DNA of 55,330 nt, from positions 1 to 55,330 of the forward strand of contig JAFGOB010000028.1 in NCBI GenBank assembly GCA_016926695.1. The letters are read 5' to 3'. Each line of letters begins with the position of its first letter. Positions within the stretch are counted from its first letter, which is position 1. Position numbers and translations under genes: made by a program. Of this stretch, positions 1 through 8,579 are shown piece by piece. The stretch is from Dehalococcoidales bacterium (GTDB taxonomy: Bacteria > Chloroflexota > Dehalococcoidia > Dehalococcoidales > UBA3254). Below the pieces are notes generated by a model. It had not been told where the DNA came from and did no database searches. It saw only the letters and a list, made by a program, of their open reading frames with translations.

Positions 1-194
1 AATGACGAGGGTTATTCCGGTTTCTGTAATTCGGTCATTCGAATTTGTTTCGGATTTCGTATTTAGTGCTTCGAATTTATGTTTCGTGGAAAAGGTGTAT
101 TATCGGGCGGGCGGGTCGGAGACCTCGCCCCTGCACACGGCTTTGCGCCGTCAATTCAATCGGTCCACTCATCACTCGAAACTCGAAACTGAAG
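1..194. other. Low-complexity intergenic DNA at window start
   Basis: No convincing gene is seen. The stretch has imperfect short repeats (TTCGAATTT-like words near 46 and 80, a doubled CTCGAAA word at 176-190) and a GC-rich word with dyad character around 107-130. Open frames here have biased, non-protein-like composition. I read it as degenerate intergenic repeat DNA of the kind that is scattered in this genome (compare 2413-2900). Confidence 0.5.
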
Positions 195-270
195 TGGTGA
201 GCCGCCTGGGGCTCGAACCCAGCACCACCTGATTAAAAGTCAGATGCTCTACCAACTGAGCTAGCGGCCC
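195..270 (-). tRNA. tRNA-Lys (anticodon TTT)
   Basis: On the minus strand a full cloverleaf can be drawn. The 7-bp acceptor stem pairs 264-270 with 199-205 with a single G-U. The D arm carries AGCTCAGTTGGTAGAGC, the anticodon loop reads CTTTTAA (anticodon TTT, lysine), and the T arm contains GGTTCGAGCCCC. The discriminator base is A at 198 and the CCA end is encoded in the DNA (195-197). It lies alone in low-complexity DNA upstream of dxs. Confidence 0.97.
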
Positions 271-419
271 ATATACTGAAGAAACCGCCCCTCCACAACC
301 ACATCCCGCATTTGATTGTATCAAAAGAACGCCTTTTACGCAAGCGTTCAGAATGAACGGTAAACGTTTTTTAAACGTAAACGTCCCTTCAAGCGTTGAA
401 CCTGGCAACGTTGAACCTG

Positions 420-448
420 TTGAACGACTGAAAACATGTACCTATTAG
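420..448 (+). promoter_or_regulatory. Possible promoter for dxs
   Basis: TTGAAC (420-425) is followed after 17 bp by TATTAG (443-448). It is a moderate sigma-70-type match placed 66 bp before the dxs start codon. The surrounding DNA is repetitive (TTGAACCTG words at 398-420), so the match may be chance. Confidence 0.3.
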
Positions 449-513
449 ATTATTTCTCCATTCTGTATTAAAATTGGTAAGAAGCAAAAAACCCGGCACT
501 AAGAGGAGCCCTA

Positions 514-2412
514 ATGTCAGCTATCCTGGACAGGATAAATTCGCCGGAAGACCTTCGCCCGCTGACCTACCCCGAGCTCGACCAGCTCGCCCGTGAGCTG
601 CGCCGCGAGATCATCGGCACTATCTCCATCAACGGCGGGCACCTGGCCTCCAGCCTCGGTGCGGTGGAGCTTACCATCGCCGTCCACAGGGTCTTCAACT
701 CCCCCCATGACAAGATCGTCTGGGACGTCGGCCACCAGGCCTATGCCCATAAGCTCCTCACCGGACGCCGCGACCGCTTCTCAACCATACGCAGCCGGGA
801 CGGTCTCTCACCCTTCCCCTGCCGGGAGGAAAGCCCCTATGACGCCTTCACCACCGGCCACGCCGGGACCTCTATCTCCGCCGCACTCGGAATGGCCCTC
901 GCCAGGGACCTGGACCGCCGCTCCTTCCAGGTGGTCGCCGTCACCGGTGACGGCTCACTCGGCGCCGGTATGGCCTTCGAGGCCGTTAATCACGCCGGCC
1001 ACCGCGGCTCCAAGCTCATCGTCATCCTCAACGATAACGGCATGTCCATCTCACCCACCCCCGGCGCCATGGCCAAACTTCTCAACCAGGTGCGCCTCGA
1101 CGCCAGATACGAGACTGCCAAAGACCGGTTCAAATGGGCCTCAAAACGCGTGCCCTTCGGAAAATGGTTCCTCGATATCACCATGAAAATCAAGACCGGC
1201 TTCAAAAGAGTGCTCCTCCCCAGCGCCTTCTGGGAACAGCTCGGCTTTCTCTATATCGGCCCCCTCGACGGCCATAACATCCGCGAGATGGAGGCCGCCC
1301 TCATCCGGGCCCGCGACCACGAGTCAAAGCCCATCCTGATCCATATTCTGACCACCAAGGGTAAAGGACATGCCCAGGCCGAAAAAGACGCCACCCTCTA
1401 CCACGGCATCGCTCCCAGGATTGCCGAAAACGGTAACGGCCACTCCTCCTACAGCCAGGTCTTCGGCAGCACCCTCCTGGAACTCATGCACCGCAATAAA
1501 AAGATCGTCGCCGTCAGCGCCGCCATGATAGACGGCACCGGACTCGCCCCCGTCGCGGCCAAATTCCCCCGCAGGGTCATCGACGTCGGCATCTGCGAGC
1601 AGCACGCCGTCACCCTCGCCGCCGGACTCGCCGCACAGGGCTATATCCCCGTCGTCGCTATCTATTCCACCTTCCTCCAGCGCTCGTACGACCAGATCAT
1701 TCACGACGTCTGCCTCCCGCACTTGCCCGTCGTCTTCGCCGTCGACCGCGCCGGAATCGTCGGTGAGGACGGGGCCACCCACCAGGGCGCCTTCGACATC
1801 TCCTACCTCACCGGTATCCCCAATATGGTCGTCGCCGCCCCCGCCGATGAAAACGAGCTCCGCGATATGCTCCTCACCGCCGTCTCATCCGGCCGGCCGG
1901 TAGCCGTGCGCTACCCCCGCGGAATGGCACCGGGCGTAGCCATCAGGCCCGAAATGCACACCCTCCCCATTGGTAAGGGCATCGTCCTTAAGGAAGGCAG
2001 CCACCTGGCGGTCTGTGCCCTCGGTTCCACCGTTTACCCCACCCTGGAAGCGGCGGCACTCCTCCAAAAGCAGGGCATCGAGGCCGCGGTCGTCAATGCC
2101 CGCTTCGCCAAACCCCTCGATTCCGAGTTGGTCCTTGAATACGCCCGCAAGACCAAACGCCTGCTCACCGTGGAAGAAAACATCCTCCGCGGCGGCTTCG
2201 GCAGCTCCATTCTCGAAGTCCTGGCCCTGTCTGGACTCACCGGCCTGCAGACCGGGCACATCGCCCTCCCCGATGCCTTCATACAGCACGGCAAACAGGA
2301 AGACTTCCGTTCCCGGTACGACCTCGACGCCCCCGGCATCGCCCGCCGCATCCTCTCCGCCTTCCCCACTCTAATGAAAGGCCAACAGCCCACCTCCACC
2401 CCCCTCCAATAA
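514..2412 (+). CDS. dxs: 1-deoxy-D-xylulose-5-phosphate synthase
   Basis: Condenses pyruvate and glyceraldehyde 3-phosphate to DXP, the first step of the MEP isoprenoid pathway, with thiamine diphosphate and Mg2+; cytoplasmic. The 632-residue product has normal length. Visible motifs: GGHLASSLG (His43), GHQAYAHK (His74), the ThDP/metal motif GDGSLGAG (145-152) ending in NDN (173-175), and ICEQHA with the ThDP-activating Glu362. The C-terminal transketolase-C domain is complete. The ATG at 514 is preceded by GAGGAG (503-508). Codons end overwhelmingly in C, unlike most of the window, and this bias continues through the transketolase genes. It is the single-chain relative of the split transketolase next door. 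Confidence 0.97.
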   Translation: MSAILDRINSPEDLRPLTYPELDQLARELRREIIGTISINGGHLASSLGAVELTIAVHRVFNSPHDKIVWDVGHQAYAHKLLTGRRDRFSTIRSRDGLSPFPCREESPYDAFTTGHAGTSISAALGMALARDLDRRSFQVVAVTGDGSLGAGMAFEAVNHAGHRGSKLIVILNDNGMSISPTPGAMAKLLNQVRLDARYETAKDRFKWASKRVPFGKWFLDITMKIKTGFKRVLLPSAFWEQLGFLYIGPLDGHNIREMEAALIRARDHESKPILIHILTTKGKGHAQAEKDATLYHGIAPRIAENGNGHSSYSQVFGSTLLELMHRNKKIVAVSAAMIDGTGLAPVAAKFPRRVIDVGICEQHAVTLAAGLAAQGYIPVVAIYSTFLQRSYDQIIHDVCLPHLPVVFAVDRAGIVGEDGATHQGAFDISYLTGIPNMVVAAPADENELRDMLLTAVSSGRPVAVRYPRGMAPGVAIRPEMHTLPIGKGIVLKEGSHLAVCALGSTVYPTLEAAALLQKQGIEAAVVNARFAKPLDSELVLEYARKTKRLLTVEENILRGGFGSSILEVLALSGLTGLQTGHIALPDAFIQHGKQEDFRSRYDLDAPGIARRILSAFPTLMKGQQPTSTPLQ

Positions 2413-2427
2413 CCCCCACACCAGCTT

Positions 2428-2446
2428 CTTCCTTTGTTAAAGGAAG
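2428..2446. repeat. Small palindrome after dxs, related to one at 34834
   Basis: CTTCCTTT / AAAGGAAG forms an 8-bp perfect stem with a GTT loop, 15 bp after the dxs stop. The sequence continues into ACGGGAGATGGATTTT. A near-identical segment lies at 34834-34869. No T-run follows, so a simple intrinsic terminator is doubtful; a dispersed intergenic palindrome is more likely. Confidence 0.55.
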
Positions 2447-2500
2447 ACGGGAGATGGATTTTCACTCTCTCAAAACTCAAAACTCGTAACTATTTGCCCC

Positions 2501-2900
2501 TTGTACCTTGAATATTGTTTGGTTATTGTATCTTGGTTATTGGTTATTGAACTTTGTTTGGTTATTGTCTCTTGGTCATTGGTTATTGAACTTTGTTTGG
2601 TCATTGTATCTTGGTTATTGGTTATTGAACTTTATTTGGTTATTGTCTCCTGGTCATTGGTTATTGAACTTTGTTTGGTCATTGTATCTTGGTTATTGGT
2701 TATTGAATTTTGTTTGGTCATTGTCTCCTGGTCATTGGTTATTGAACTTTGTTTGGTTATTGTCTCTTGGTCATTGGTTATTGAATTTTGTTTGGTCATT
2801 GTATCTTGGTTATTGGTTATTGAACTTTGTTTGGTCATTGTATATTGGTCATTGGTTATTGAACTTTGTTTGGTCATTGTCTCCTGGTCATTGGTTATTC
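2501..2900. repeat. 39-bp tandem repeat (minisatellite), about 10 copies
   Basis: The unit begins TTGGTTATTG and recurs exactly every 39 bp. Nine full copies start at 2540, 2579, 2618, 2657, 2696, 2735, 2774, 2813 and 2852; a degenerate copy lies at 2501-2539 and a truncated one at 2891-2900. Copies are of two types, differing at GTATCTTGGTTA versus GTCTCYTGGTCA, and they largely alternate. Because 39 is a multiple of 3 and stops are absent, spurious open frames run through the block on both strands. It separates dxs from the transketolase genes. Confidence 0.95.
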
Positions 2901-2992
2901 CTTCCCCTTCCCCTCCCCGGTTTCTTTTACCCGCCTGTTGTTATATAATTACCTTTAAATGAACCAGTAAATTCCACCATATCGAGGTCAAT

Positions 2993-3847
2993 ATGTCCAT
3001 ACCGGAAATCAACAGCAAACAGCCCGAAAGACAGCCCCTCTCGATCGACCAGATGAAGTCCATCGCCAGGAAAATGAGGCGTGATATTGTCAGCATGATC
3101 GGTGCTGCCGGCAGCGGCCATCCCGGCGGCTCACTTTCCGCCGTCGAAATACTCACCGCCCTTTATTTTAAAGTGCTCAGGCACGATCCCTCCAACCCCC
3201 GCTGGGAGGACAGGGACCGCTTTATCCTGAGCAAGGGGCACGCCGCCCCCGTCCTCTATGCCGCCCTCTCGGAGTGCGGCTACATTCCCGAGAGCGAGCT
3301 CCGGACCCTCAGGAAGATTGACAGCCGCTTGCAGGGGCACCCCGAATGCACCCTCACCCCAGGTGTGGAAATGTCCGCCGGGGCACTCGGACAGGGACTC
3401 TCTTACGCCATCGGTGCGGCCCTGGCCGCCAGGCTGGATGCCAAAAACTATTACACCTACGTCCTCATCGGTGACGGCGAGTGTGACGAAGGACAAATCT
3501 GGGAAGCCGCCATGGCCGCCGCCCACTTCAAGCTGGACAGGCTGATCGCCGTGGTCGATAACAACGGCATTCAGATCGACGGCTGGAACAAAGACGTCAT
3601 GAACATCGAGCCCCTCGCCGATAAATGGAAGAGCTTTAACTGGAACGTCCTTGAGATCGACGGCAACAACCTCTCGCAGGTCATCCAGGCCCTTGAGAGC
3701 GCGCGGGCGTCGTCCGGCCGGCCCTCCGTCATCATCGCTCATACCGTCAAGGGCGCCGGCGTCAGTTTCATGGAGAACAATCCGGACTTCCACGGTAAAG
3801 CCCCCGGCGCCGAAGAGTTGCAAAAAGCCTTGAAAGAATTGGAGTAG
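2993..3847 (+). CDS. Transketolase, N-terminal (ThDP-binding) subunit
   Basis: First half of a split transketolase, which moves two-carbon units between sugar phosphates in the non-oxidative pentose phosphate pathway. The 284 residues cover the pyrophosphate-binding domain: GSGHPGGSLSAVEI near residue 41, SKGHAAPVLYA, the GDGECDEGQ metal/ThDP motif and VVDNN that closes it. The ATG at 2993 has GAGG at 2983-2986. It must pair with the product of the next gene, 4 bp downstream. Split transketolases are common in archaea and anaerobic bacteria. C-ending codon use resembles that of dxs. Confidence 0.95.
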   Translation: MSIPEINSKQPERQPLSIDQMKSIARKMRRDIVSMIGAAGSGHPGGSLSAVEILTALYFKVLRHDPSNPRWEDRDRFILSKGHAAPVLYAALSECGYIPESELRTLRKIDSRLQGHPECTLTPGVEMSAGALGQGLSYAIGAALAARLDAKNYYTYVLIGDGECDEGQIWEAAMAAAHFKLDRLIAVVDNNGIQIDGWNKDVMNIEPLADKWKSFNWNVLEIDGNNLSQVIQALESARASSGRPSVIIAHTVKGAGVSFMENNPDFHGKAPGAEELQKALKELE

Positions 3848-3851
3848 AAAA

Positions 3852-4787
3852 TTGGCTCAGGAAATATCAACCAGGGATGCCTACGGTTTAAAATTAGTCG
3901 AATTGGGTCGCAGGAATCAGGATATCGTCGTGCTGGATGCTGACCTCTCCAAGTCCACCATGACCCATCATTTCGCCAAAGCCTTTCCGGACCGCTTCTT
4001 CGATTGCGGCATCGCCGAGCAGAATATGGTCACCATCGCCGCCGGCTTGGCTGGCTCGGGTAAAATCCCCTTCGCCAGCACCTTCGCCGTGTTCCTGCCC
4101 GGACGCTGCTTCGACCAGGTCCGTATGTCTATCGCTCAGCCCGGCCTCAATGTGAAACTCGTCACCACCCACTCCGGCATCAGCGTGGGTGAAGACGGCA
4201 TTTCCCACCAGGCCATCGAGGACCTGGCCCTCGCCTGCGCACTGCCCGGTGTTACCGTTATCGTGCCCGCCGACGCCGTCGAAACCGCGCAGGCTATCGA
4301 AGCCGCTGTGGACACAGAAGGACCCTTTTATATCCGGCTGGGCCGTCCCAAGGTGCCTGTCGTCTTTCCCGAAGACTATCGCTTCAGCATTGGCAAAGCG
4401 GTCAAAATGCGCTCCGGCAAAGACGTCGCTATCATCGCTTGCGGCATCATGCTTAAAGCAGCCCTCGATGCGGCGGATGACCTGCAAAAAGAGGGCATTG
4501 CTTGCACTGTTTTGAATATGTCCACGCTCCAGCCGGTGGACGCCGATGCCATCATCGAGGCGGCTAATACTACCGGCGCTATCGTAACAGCCGAAGAGCA
4601 CCTCCTTCACGGCGGACTGGGCAGCATCGTCGCCCGCGTAACAGCCGCCAGCCGCCCCGTTCCCATCGAGTTCATCGCCATGAAAGGCTATGCCATGTCC
4701 GGCAAGCCCGATCAACTGCTTGAGAGATACGGCCTGACTTCCGCTGGTATCCGCGAAGCAGTCATCCGGGTGCTCAAACGTAAATAA
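3852..4787 (+). CDS. Transketolase, C-terminal (pyrimidine-binding) subunit
   Basis: Second half of the split transketolase: the pyrimidine-binding and C-terminal domains in 311 residues. CGIAEQNMV carries the glutamate that activates the ThDP aminopyrimidine ring, and THSGISVGEDGISHQAIED is typical of the family. The start is a TTG at 3852. Its ribosome site GGAG (3841-3844) lies inside the end of the previous gene, so the two are probably translationally coupled, which suits a 1:1 complex. Confidence 0.94.
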   Translation: MAQEISTRDAYGLKLVELGRRNQDIVVLDADLSKSTMTHHFAKAFPDRFFDCGIAEQNMVTIAAGLAGSGKIPFASTFAVFLPGRCFDQVRMSIAQPGLNVKLVTTHSGISVGEDGISHQAIEDLALACALPGVTVIVPADAVETAQAIEAAVDTEGPFYIRLGRPKVPVVFPEDYRFSIGKAVKMRSGKDVAIIACGIMLKAALDAADDLQKEGIACTVLNMSTLQPVDADAIIEAANTTGAIVTAEEHLLHGGLGSIVARVTAASRPVPIEFIAMKGYAMSGKPDQLLERYGLTSAGIREAVIRVLKRK

Positions 4788-4791
4788 TATC

Positions 4792-4820
4792 GGGAGGTTT
4801 CCGGCCGGACGTCGGCCGGA
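4792..4820 (+). promoter_or_regulatory. Shine-Dalgarno followed by an 8-bp hairpin before the exonuclease gene
   Basis: GGGAGG (4792-4797) is followed at once by the perfect stem TCCGGCCG (4800-4807) / CGGCCGGA (4813-4820) with a 5-nt loop. The hairpin ends exactly at possible start codons ATG 4820 / TTG 4823. No T-run follows. Either the folded stem brings the ribosome site next to the start, or it is a regulatory or attenuating hairpin between tkt and this gene. Confidence 0.5.
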
Positions 4821-5353
4821 TGTTGCCGAAAAAGTCAATGAAAAAGATTACACAGCCCCCCATGGAGGCTTTCCTGGATATTGAGACCACCGGGTTGAAC
4901 CCTGAATACGATGAGATAACGGTCGTCGGCATTTACCTGACTGACGGTACCGCTGAACGTTGCGTTCAGCTTGTGGGCAGTAAAATATGCGCGGACGCCA
5001 TTCTCGAGCCGCTGGAAGGAATACGCAACATCTATACCTATAATGGTCACCGGTTCGACCTTCCCTTCATCCATATAAGGCACGGTATAAATCTTGAATC
5101 AGGTTTCAATCACTGCGACCTCATGCACCACTGCTGGAGAAACAATCTTTACGGCGGTCTGAAAGCTGTTGAGCGCAACCTCGGCATCGAAAGACGTCTC
5201 AAAGAAGTCAATGGGTATGAAGCCATAAAGCTCTGGTGGAGATATGTCAATGACTATGACCGCATGGCCCTCCAGACACTTTTGGACTATAACAAAGAAG
5301 ATATCGTTAACCTCAAGCGACTTAAAGATATACTGATTTTGAGAAAGAAATAG
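4820..5353 (+). CDS. RNase H-fold 3'-5' exonuclease domain protein (YprB type)
   Basis: A DEDD-family nuclease-like protein of about 177 residues. FLDIETTGL gives the first acidic pair (DxE), YNGHRFDLPF the second Asp, and YNKEDIVNL the last Asp near the C terminus. This arrangement matches the predicted RNase H-like YprB domain (PF13482 type, named from memory). The start is uncertain: ATG 4820, TTG 4823 or ATG 4838 are in frame and only the distal GGGAGG beyond the hairpin resembles a ribosome site. It follows the transketolase pair by 32 bp and is probably co-transcribed. The substrate is unknown. Confidence 0.8.
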   Translation: MLPKKSMKKITQPPMEAFLDIETTGLNPEYDEITVVGIYLTDGTAERCVQLVGSKICADAILEPLEGIRNIYTYNGHRFDLPFIHIRHGINLESGFNHCDLMHHCWRNNLYGGLKAVERNLGIERRLKEVNGYEAIKLWWRYVNDYDRMALQTLLDYNKEDIVNLKRLKDILILRKK

Positions 5354-5490
5354 TCCGGGGCTGTCACAACTTTCCACGCCTGATGGAAGTCCCCGCGTCC
5401 GATACCATCGTCTATTGTCGTTTAAAGTCCAGCGGGAAGACATGTAACCTTGCAGCGCCTTTATACCCGATCATGGCTTCATCCCTCAAA

Positions 5491-6867
5491 CTAATACTGC
5501 TTCAATATCTCGATCATGATATCCGTGGCTTTGAAAGCCAGGTCTCTTGTTATAGTCAGAGGAGGCATAAAGCGGAAGACATTGCCGTAACGCCCGCACG
5601 GGGTCATTATCACACCCTTGTTTAAAAGCTTCATGGCTACATCATTGCATTTATCGGTAGACAAAGGCTCTTTGGTTTCTCTATCCTCGACCACCTCCAC
5701 CCCGATCATCAGACCGTATCCACGTACATCGCCTATGATACTGACGTTCCTGGCTGCATCTTTCAGGCGGGAACGGATTTCTTCTCCCAGTATTTCAGCC
5801 CTTCCCATCAGGTCCATATCCTGGTCTGTAATAATATCGATATTGGTCATGGATACGGCACAGGCCAGGGCATTACCTGCGAATGTTCCCGGCTGCGAGC
5901 CCTCTATCAGTCTGCTGTTGATATCCGTATTAACCGTGACGCCTGCCATGGGTATGTCTCCCCCCATGCCTTTGCCCCACGTCAGCATATCCGGGACAAC
6001 AGAGGTATGCTCAATACACCACATCCTGCCTGTCCGCCCTGCACCCGATTGCACCTCATCAGCGATATAAACAGCTCCGTATTTATCAGCCGCTTTTTTG
6101 ATTATCTGGAAGAATTCCGGCGGGGGCGCCACATATCCTCCCTCGCCCTGCTCCGATTCCACGATTATCGCCGCCACATCATCCGCCGCTGTGTAGGGTG
6201 TATTCAGCACATAGTCTATATTTTTAGCGCATTGTATCTCGCATTCAGGATAGGTCATATTAAAAGCACAGCGGTAGCAATAGCCATAAGGCAGATGGAT
6301 TACGCCCGGCATCAGCGGCCCCCATCCATGACGGTATCTGAATCCGGCGGTTAAAGATGCCGAGCCGATCCACGACCCATGGTAAGCCCCATGAAAAGCG
6401 ATTATCTGGGACCTCCCTGTGTAATGCCTGGCGAATTTGATGGCGGTCTCCACTGCTCCACTGCCACTCTGGGTGAAAGTAGTATGGCAATTTCCCCTCA
6501 AACCCTCGGGCATAATACCCGATATTTTCCTGGCCAGCTCAATCCTGCGGGGATTTGTGATATCCGTGGTATGCATTATTACCCCGATCTGCTTCCTCAT
6601 CGTCTCCAGGATTCTGGGATGGTTTCGGCCGACCGCATTGACGGCTACTCCCGCCGCCATATCGATAAATACATTACCGTCGGCATCCTTTACGGTGGAC
6701 CCTTTACCCTCTTCCATGATTAAAGGCGTACTGCCTCCACCGCGTGTCATTACCTCATATTTTATTGATTCCGCCATCAACTTTTTAACTTTCGGTCCCG
6801 GTACAGAAGTAACCATTTTAGGGGCTTGTTCATAAGATAATTTGGCTAATTCCGATTCAGCTATCAT
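5491..6867 (-). CDS. Class III PLP-dependent aminotransferase (4-aminobutyrate aminotransferase-like)
   Basis: Fold-type I transaminase of the GABA/ornithine/acetylornithine class, 458 residues. FTQSGSGAVETAIKFARHYTG binds the cofactor phosphate, IADEVQSGAGRTG holds the PLP-contacting Asp, and TWGKGMGG contains the Schiff-base lysine. A cysteine-rich insert (CYRC, then CEIQC) near residues 200-215 is a variation I associate with archaeal and Chloroflexi homologues. The ATG is preceded by GGGAGG with 5-nt spacing. Substrate cannot be told from sequence; GABA, beta-alanine or another omega-amino acid is likely. It is transcribed alone after the gdhA terminator. Confidence 0.88.
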   Translation of the reverse strand: MIAESELAKLSYEQAPKMVTSVPGPKVKKLMAESIKYEVMTRGGGSTPLIMEEGKGSTVKDADGNVFIDMAAGVAVNAVGRNHPRILETMRKQIGVIMHTTDITNPRRIELARKISGIMPEGLRGNCHTTFTQSGSGAVETAIKFARHYTGRSQIIAFHGAYHGSWIGSASLTAGFRYRHGWGPLMPGVIHLPYGYCYRCAFNMTYPECEIQCAKNIDYVLNTPYTAADDVAAIIVESEQGEGGYVAPPPEFFQIIKKAADKYGAVYIADEVQSGAGRTGRMWCIEHTSVVPDMLTWGKGMGGDIPMAGVTVNTDINSRLIEGSQPGTFAGNALACAVSMTNIDIITDQDMDLMGRAEILGEEIRSRLKDAARNVSIIGDVRGYGLMIGVEVVEDRETKEPLSTDKCNDVAMKLLNKGVIMTPCGRYGNVFRFMPPLTITRDLAFKATDIMIEILKQY

Positions 6868-7144
6868 GCCTTCCTCCCAATTACTTTTTCAAATACGGGT
6901 TCAATATATCTCATATTAGCTCGTTTTAAGAGATAAAGAAAGGAGGAATGAAAGTAAGTTTGTTTGACATAATAATACAGGCTGAACATCTCTTGGGAAC
7001 ATCAGCCGGTCGAATCGCCGTCTTCACTAAATCCATCCTGCGGTTATATTCAGCAAGAAGTGATTAAATAAAAATAGCTTTTTCTTCAGATGTCGTTAAA
7101 AGCACCCATGGATAGAGAATCCTTGGCCGGTTTTGGATATAAAA
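6868..7144. other. Intergenic region upstream of the aminotransferase
   Basis: No protein gene can be supported here. It holds the 5' leader of the aminotransferase (minus strand). On the plus strand there is a 39-codon open frame (6948-7067) just after GGAGG, but the spacing of one base is too short to trust. Confidence 0.5.
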
Positions 7145-7190
7145 GCCCGGATCGCCTGTAAAGCTGGTAAAGTCAGCAGGCAATCCGGGC
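7145..7190 (-). terminator. Rho-independent terminator of the nrpR-hisF-gdhA operon
   Basis: GCCCGGAT (7145-7152) pairs with ATCCGGGC (7183-7190), and after one mismatch GCCTG (7154-7158) pairs with CAGGC (7177-7181). Read on the minus strand the stem is followed directly by TTTTAT. It stands 55 bp beyond the gdhA stop, as expected for the operon end. Confidence 0.85.
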
Positions 7191-7245
7191 ATAGTAAACA
7201 ACTAATTGTCTTTAAAAACGTATCTATATAGTTACTTTACCGGTC

Positions 7246-8517
7246 TTAGACCCATCCGCGGATCTTCATGGCATCTACAACACGTTTCACCGCTACAACA
7301 TAAGCCGCCTGGCGCATATTTATGTTGTATTTCTTGCTGGTATCCAGGACGGAGTTATAAGCAGCCGAAATACGCTTGTCAAGCCTTTCGTAGACTTCCG
7401 CTTCATCCCAGTAATACATATAAGCGTTCTGTACCATCTCGAAATAGGAGACCGTCACGCCGCCTGCATTGCACAGGAAATCGGGAATCACATGTACGCC
7501 ATTGCTGTAAAGGATGTCATCCGCTTCAGGGGTGGTGGGACCATTGGCAAGCTCAGCCACAATTTTAGCTTTAACTTTAGAAGCGTTTTTATCGGTAATA
7601 ACGTTCTCAATAGCGGCGGGAATCAGTACATCCACGTCCATGTCTATCACATCCTCATTGGAGACCTGCTCCACATCTGGTAGACTGCAGACTGAACCAT
7701 TCTTTTCCTTGCATTCAAAGGCTATTTTTGGATCGATTCCTGTCTTACAATATACTCCGCCCTTGCTATCGCAGGCCGCAACAACCTTTGATCCAAACAT
7801 CTCCTGGACCAATTTGGCAGCATAATATCCTGCATTGCCGTATCCCTGTATAGCTATGGTGGCTTTTTCCAAATCAATACCCAGATTTTTTGCCGCTTCC
7901 CGGATTGTAAACATACCGCCACGAGCAGTGGCATCGCCCCTGCCCGGTGAACCACCGACGTTGAGAGGTTTACCCGTAATAACACCAAACTGTGGTTTAC
8001 CGGCGATTACGGAATATTCATCCATCATCCAGGCCATGGTTTGAGGATTGGTATAAACATCAGGCGCCGGTACATCCTTATCAGGTCCGATAAACTGTGC
8101 AATGCTGCGGATATAAGCCCGGCTCAGACGTTCCAGCTCAGATTGAGACATTTCCTTGGGATTACATATAATGCCCCCTTTTGCTCCCCCCAGTGGAAGA
8201 TCAAGCAAGGAACATTTCCATGTCATCCATGCAGCAAGAGCCCTTACGGTATCGATAGTCTCCTCGGGATGAAAACGTATTCCACCCTTGCCGGGACCAC
8301 GAGCATTGTTATATTGTACTCTGAAGCCCTGAAATACTTTGACGGAGCCGTCGTCCATGCGTACAGGCAATGAAACATGTAACTCCTTCAGTGGATTCTT
8401 TAACAATGCTGTAACCTGGGGATCGAGTTTCAGGATTTCAGCACATTTGTCTATTTGTCTCCTGACAATTTCAAAGGGATTATTCTCTGTAACATTCTGC
8501 AAACCGGACTGTACCAT
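7246..8517 (-). CDS. gdhA: Glutamate dehydrogenase (Glu/Leu/Phe/Val dehydrogenase family)
   Basis: Interconverts glutamate with 2-oxoglutarate plus ammonium using NAD(P)H; cytoplasmic hexamer. The 423-residue protein shows the substrate site PLGGAKGGI with the catalytic lysine, VPAPDVYTN with the catalytic Asp, and a Rossmann segment [12 protein letters not shown]. The start is the ATG at 8517, preceded by AAGGAGA; an open extension upstream lacks a ribosome site. It is the last gene of nrpR-hisF-gdhA, 62 bp after hisF, so ammonium assimilation is placed under the nitrogen regulator encoded by the same transcript. Coenzyme preference cannot be told by eye. Confidence 0.95.
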   Translation of the reverse strand: MVQSGLQNVTENNPFEIVRRQIDKCAEILKLDPQVTALLKNPLKELHVSLPVRMDDGSVKVFQGFRVQYNNARGPGKGGIRFHPEETIDTVRALAAWMTWKCSLLDLPLGGAKGGIICNPKEMSQSELERLSRAYIRSIAQFIGPDKDVPAPDVYTNPQTMAWMMDEYSVIAGKPQFGVITGKPLNVGGSPGRGDATARGGMFTIREAAKNLGIDLEKATIAIQGYGNAGYYAAKLVQEMFGSKVVAACDSKGGVYCKTGIDPKIAFECKEKNGSVCSLPDVEQVSNEDVIDMDVDVLIPAAIENVITDKNASKVKAKIVAELANGPTTPEADDILYSNGVHVIPDFLCNAGGVTVSYFEMVQNAYMYYWDEAEVYERLDKRISAAYNSVLDTSKKYNINMRQAAYVVAVKRVVDAMKIRGWV

Positions 8518-8579
8518 CAATTTTCTCCTTCTATTTATAATTATCGATTTCAACATCCCGCAGTTTTTCTGTGGGAATT

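Noticed and set aside
2501..2900. CRISPR array
   Set aside because: The 39-bp units are directly adjacent with no spacers, and no cas gene is present.
2501..2962. Long open frames (about 150 residues) on both strands with a repeating 13-residue peptide
   Set aside because: They arise because the 39-bp repeat has a length divisible by three and contains no stop. All readings are low-complexity and there is no ribosome site.
3894..4838. 314-residue open frame antisense to the transketolase C subunit
   Set aside because: It is a shadow of C-rich codons on the other strand; composition is not protein-like and the sense gene is unmistakable.
6948..7067. 39-codon open frame on the plus strand after a good GGAGG
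   Set aside because: Only one base separates GGAGG from the ATG, the product resembles nothing, and the region is the leader of a minus-strand gene. It could be rechecked with Ribo-seq.
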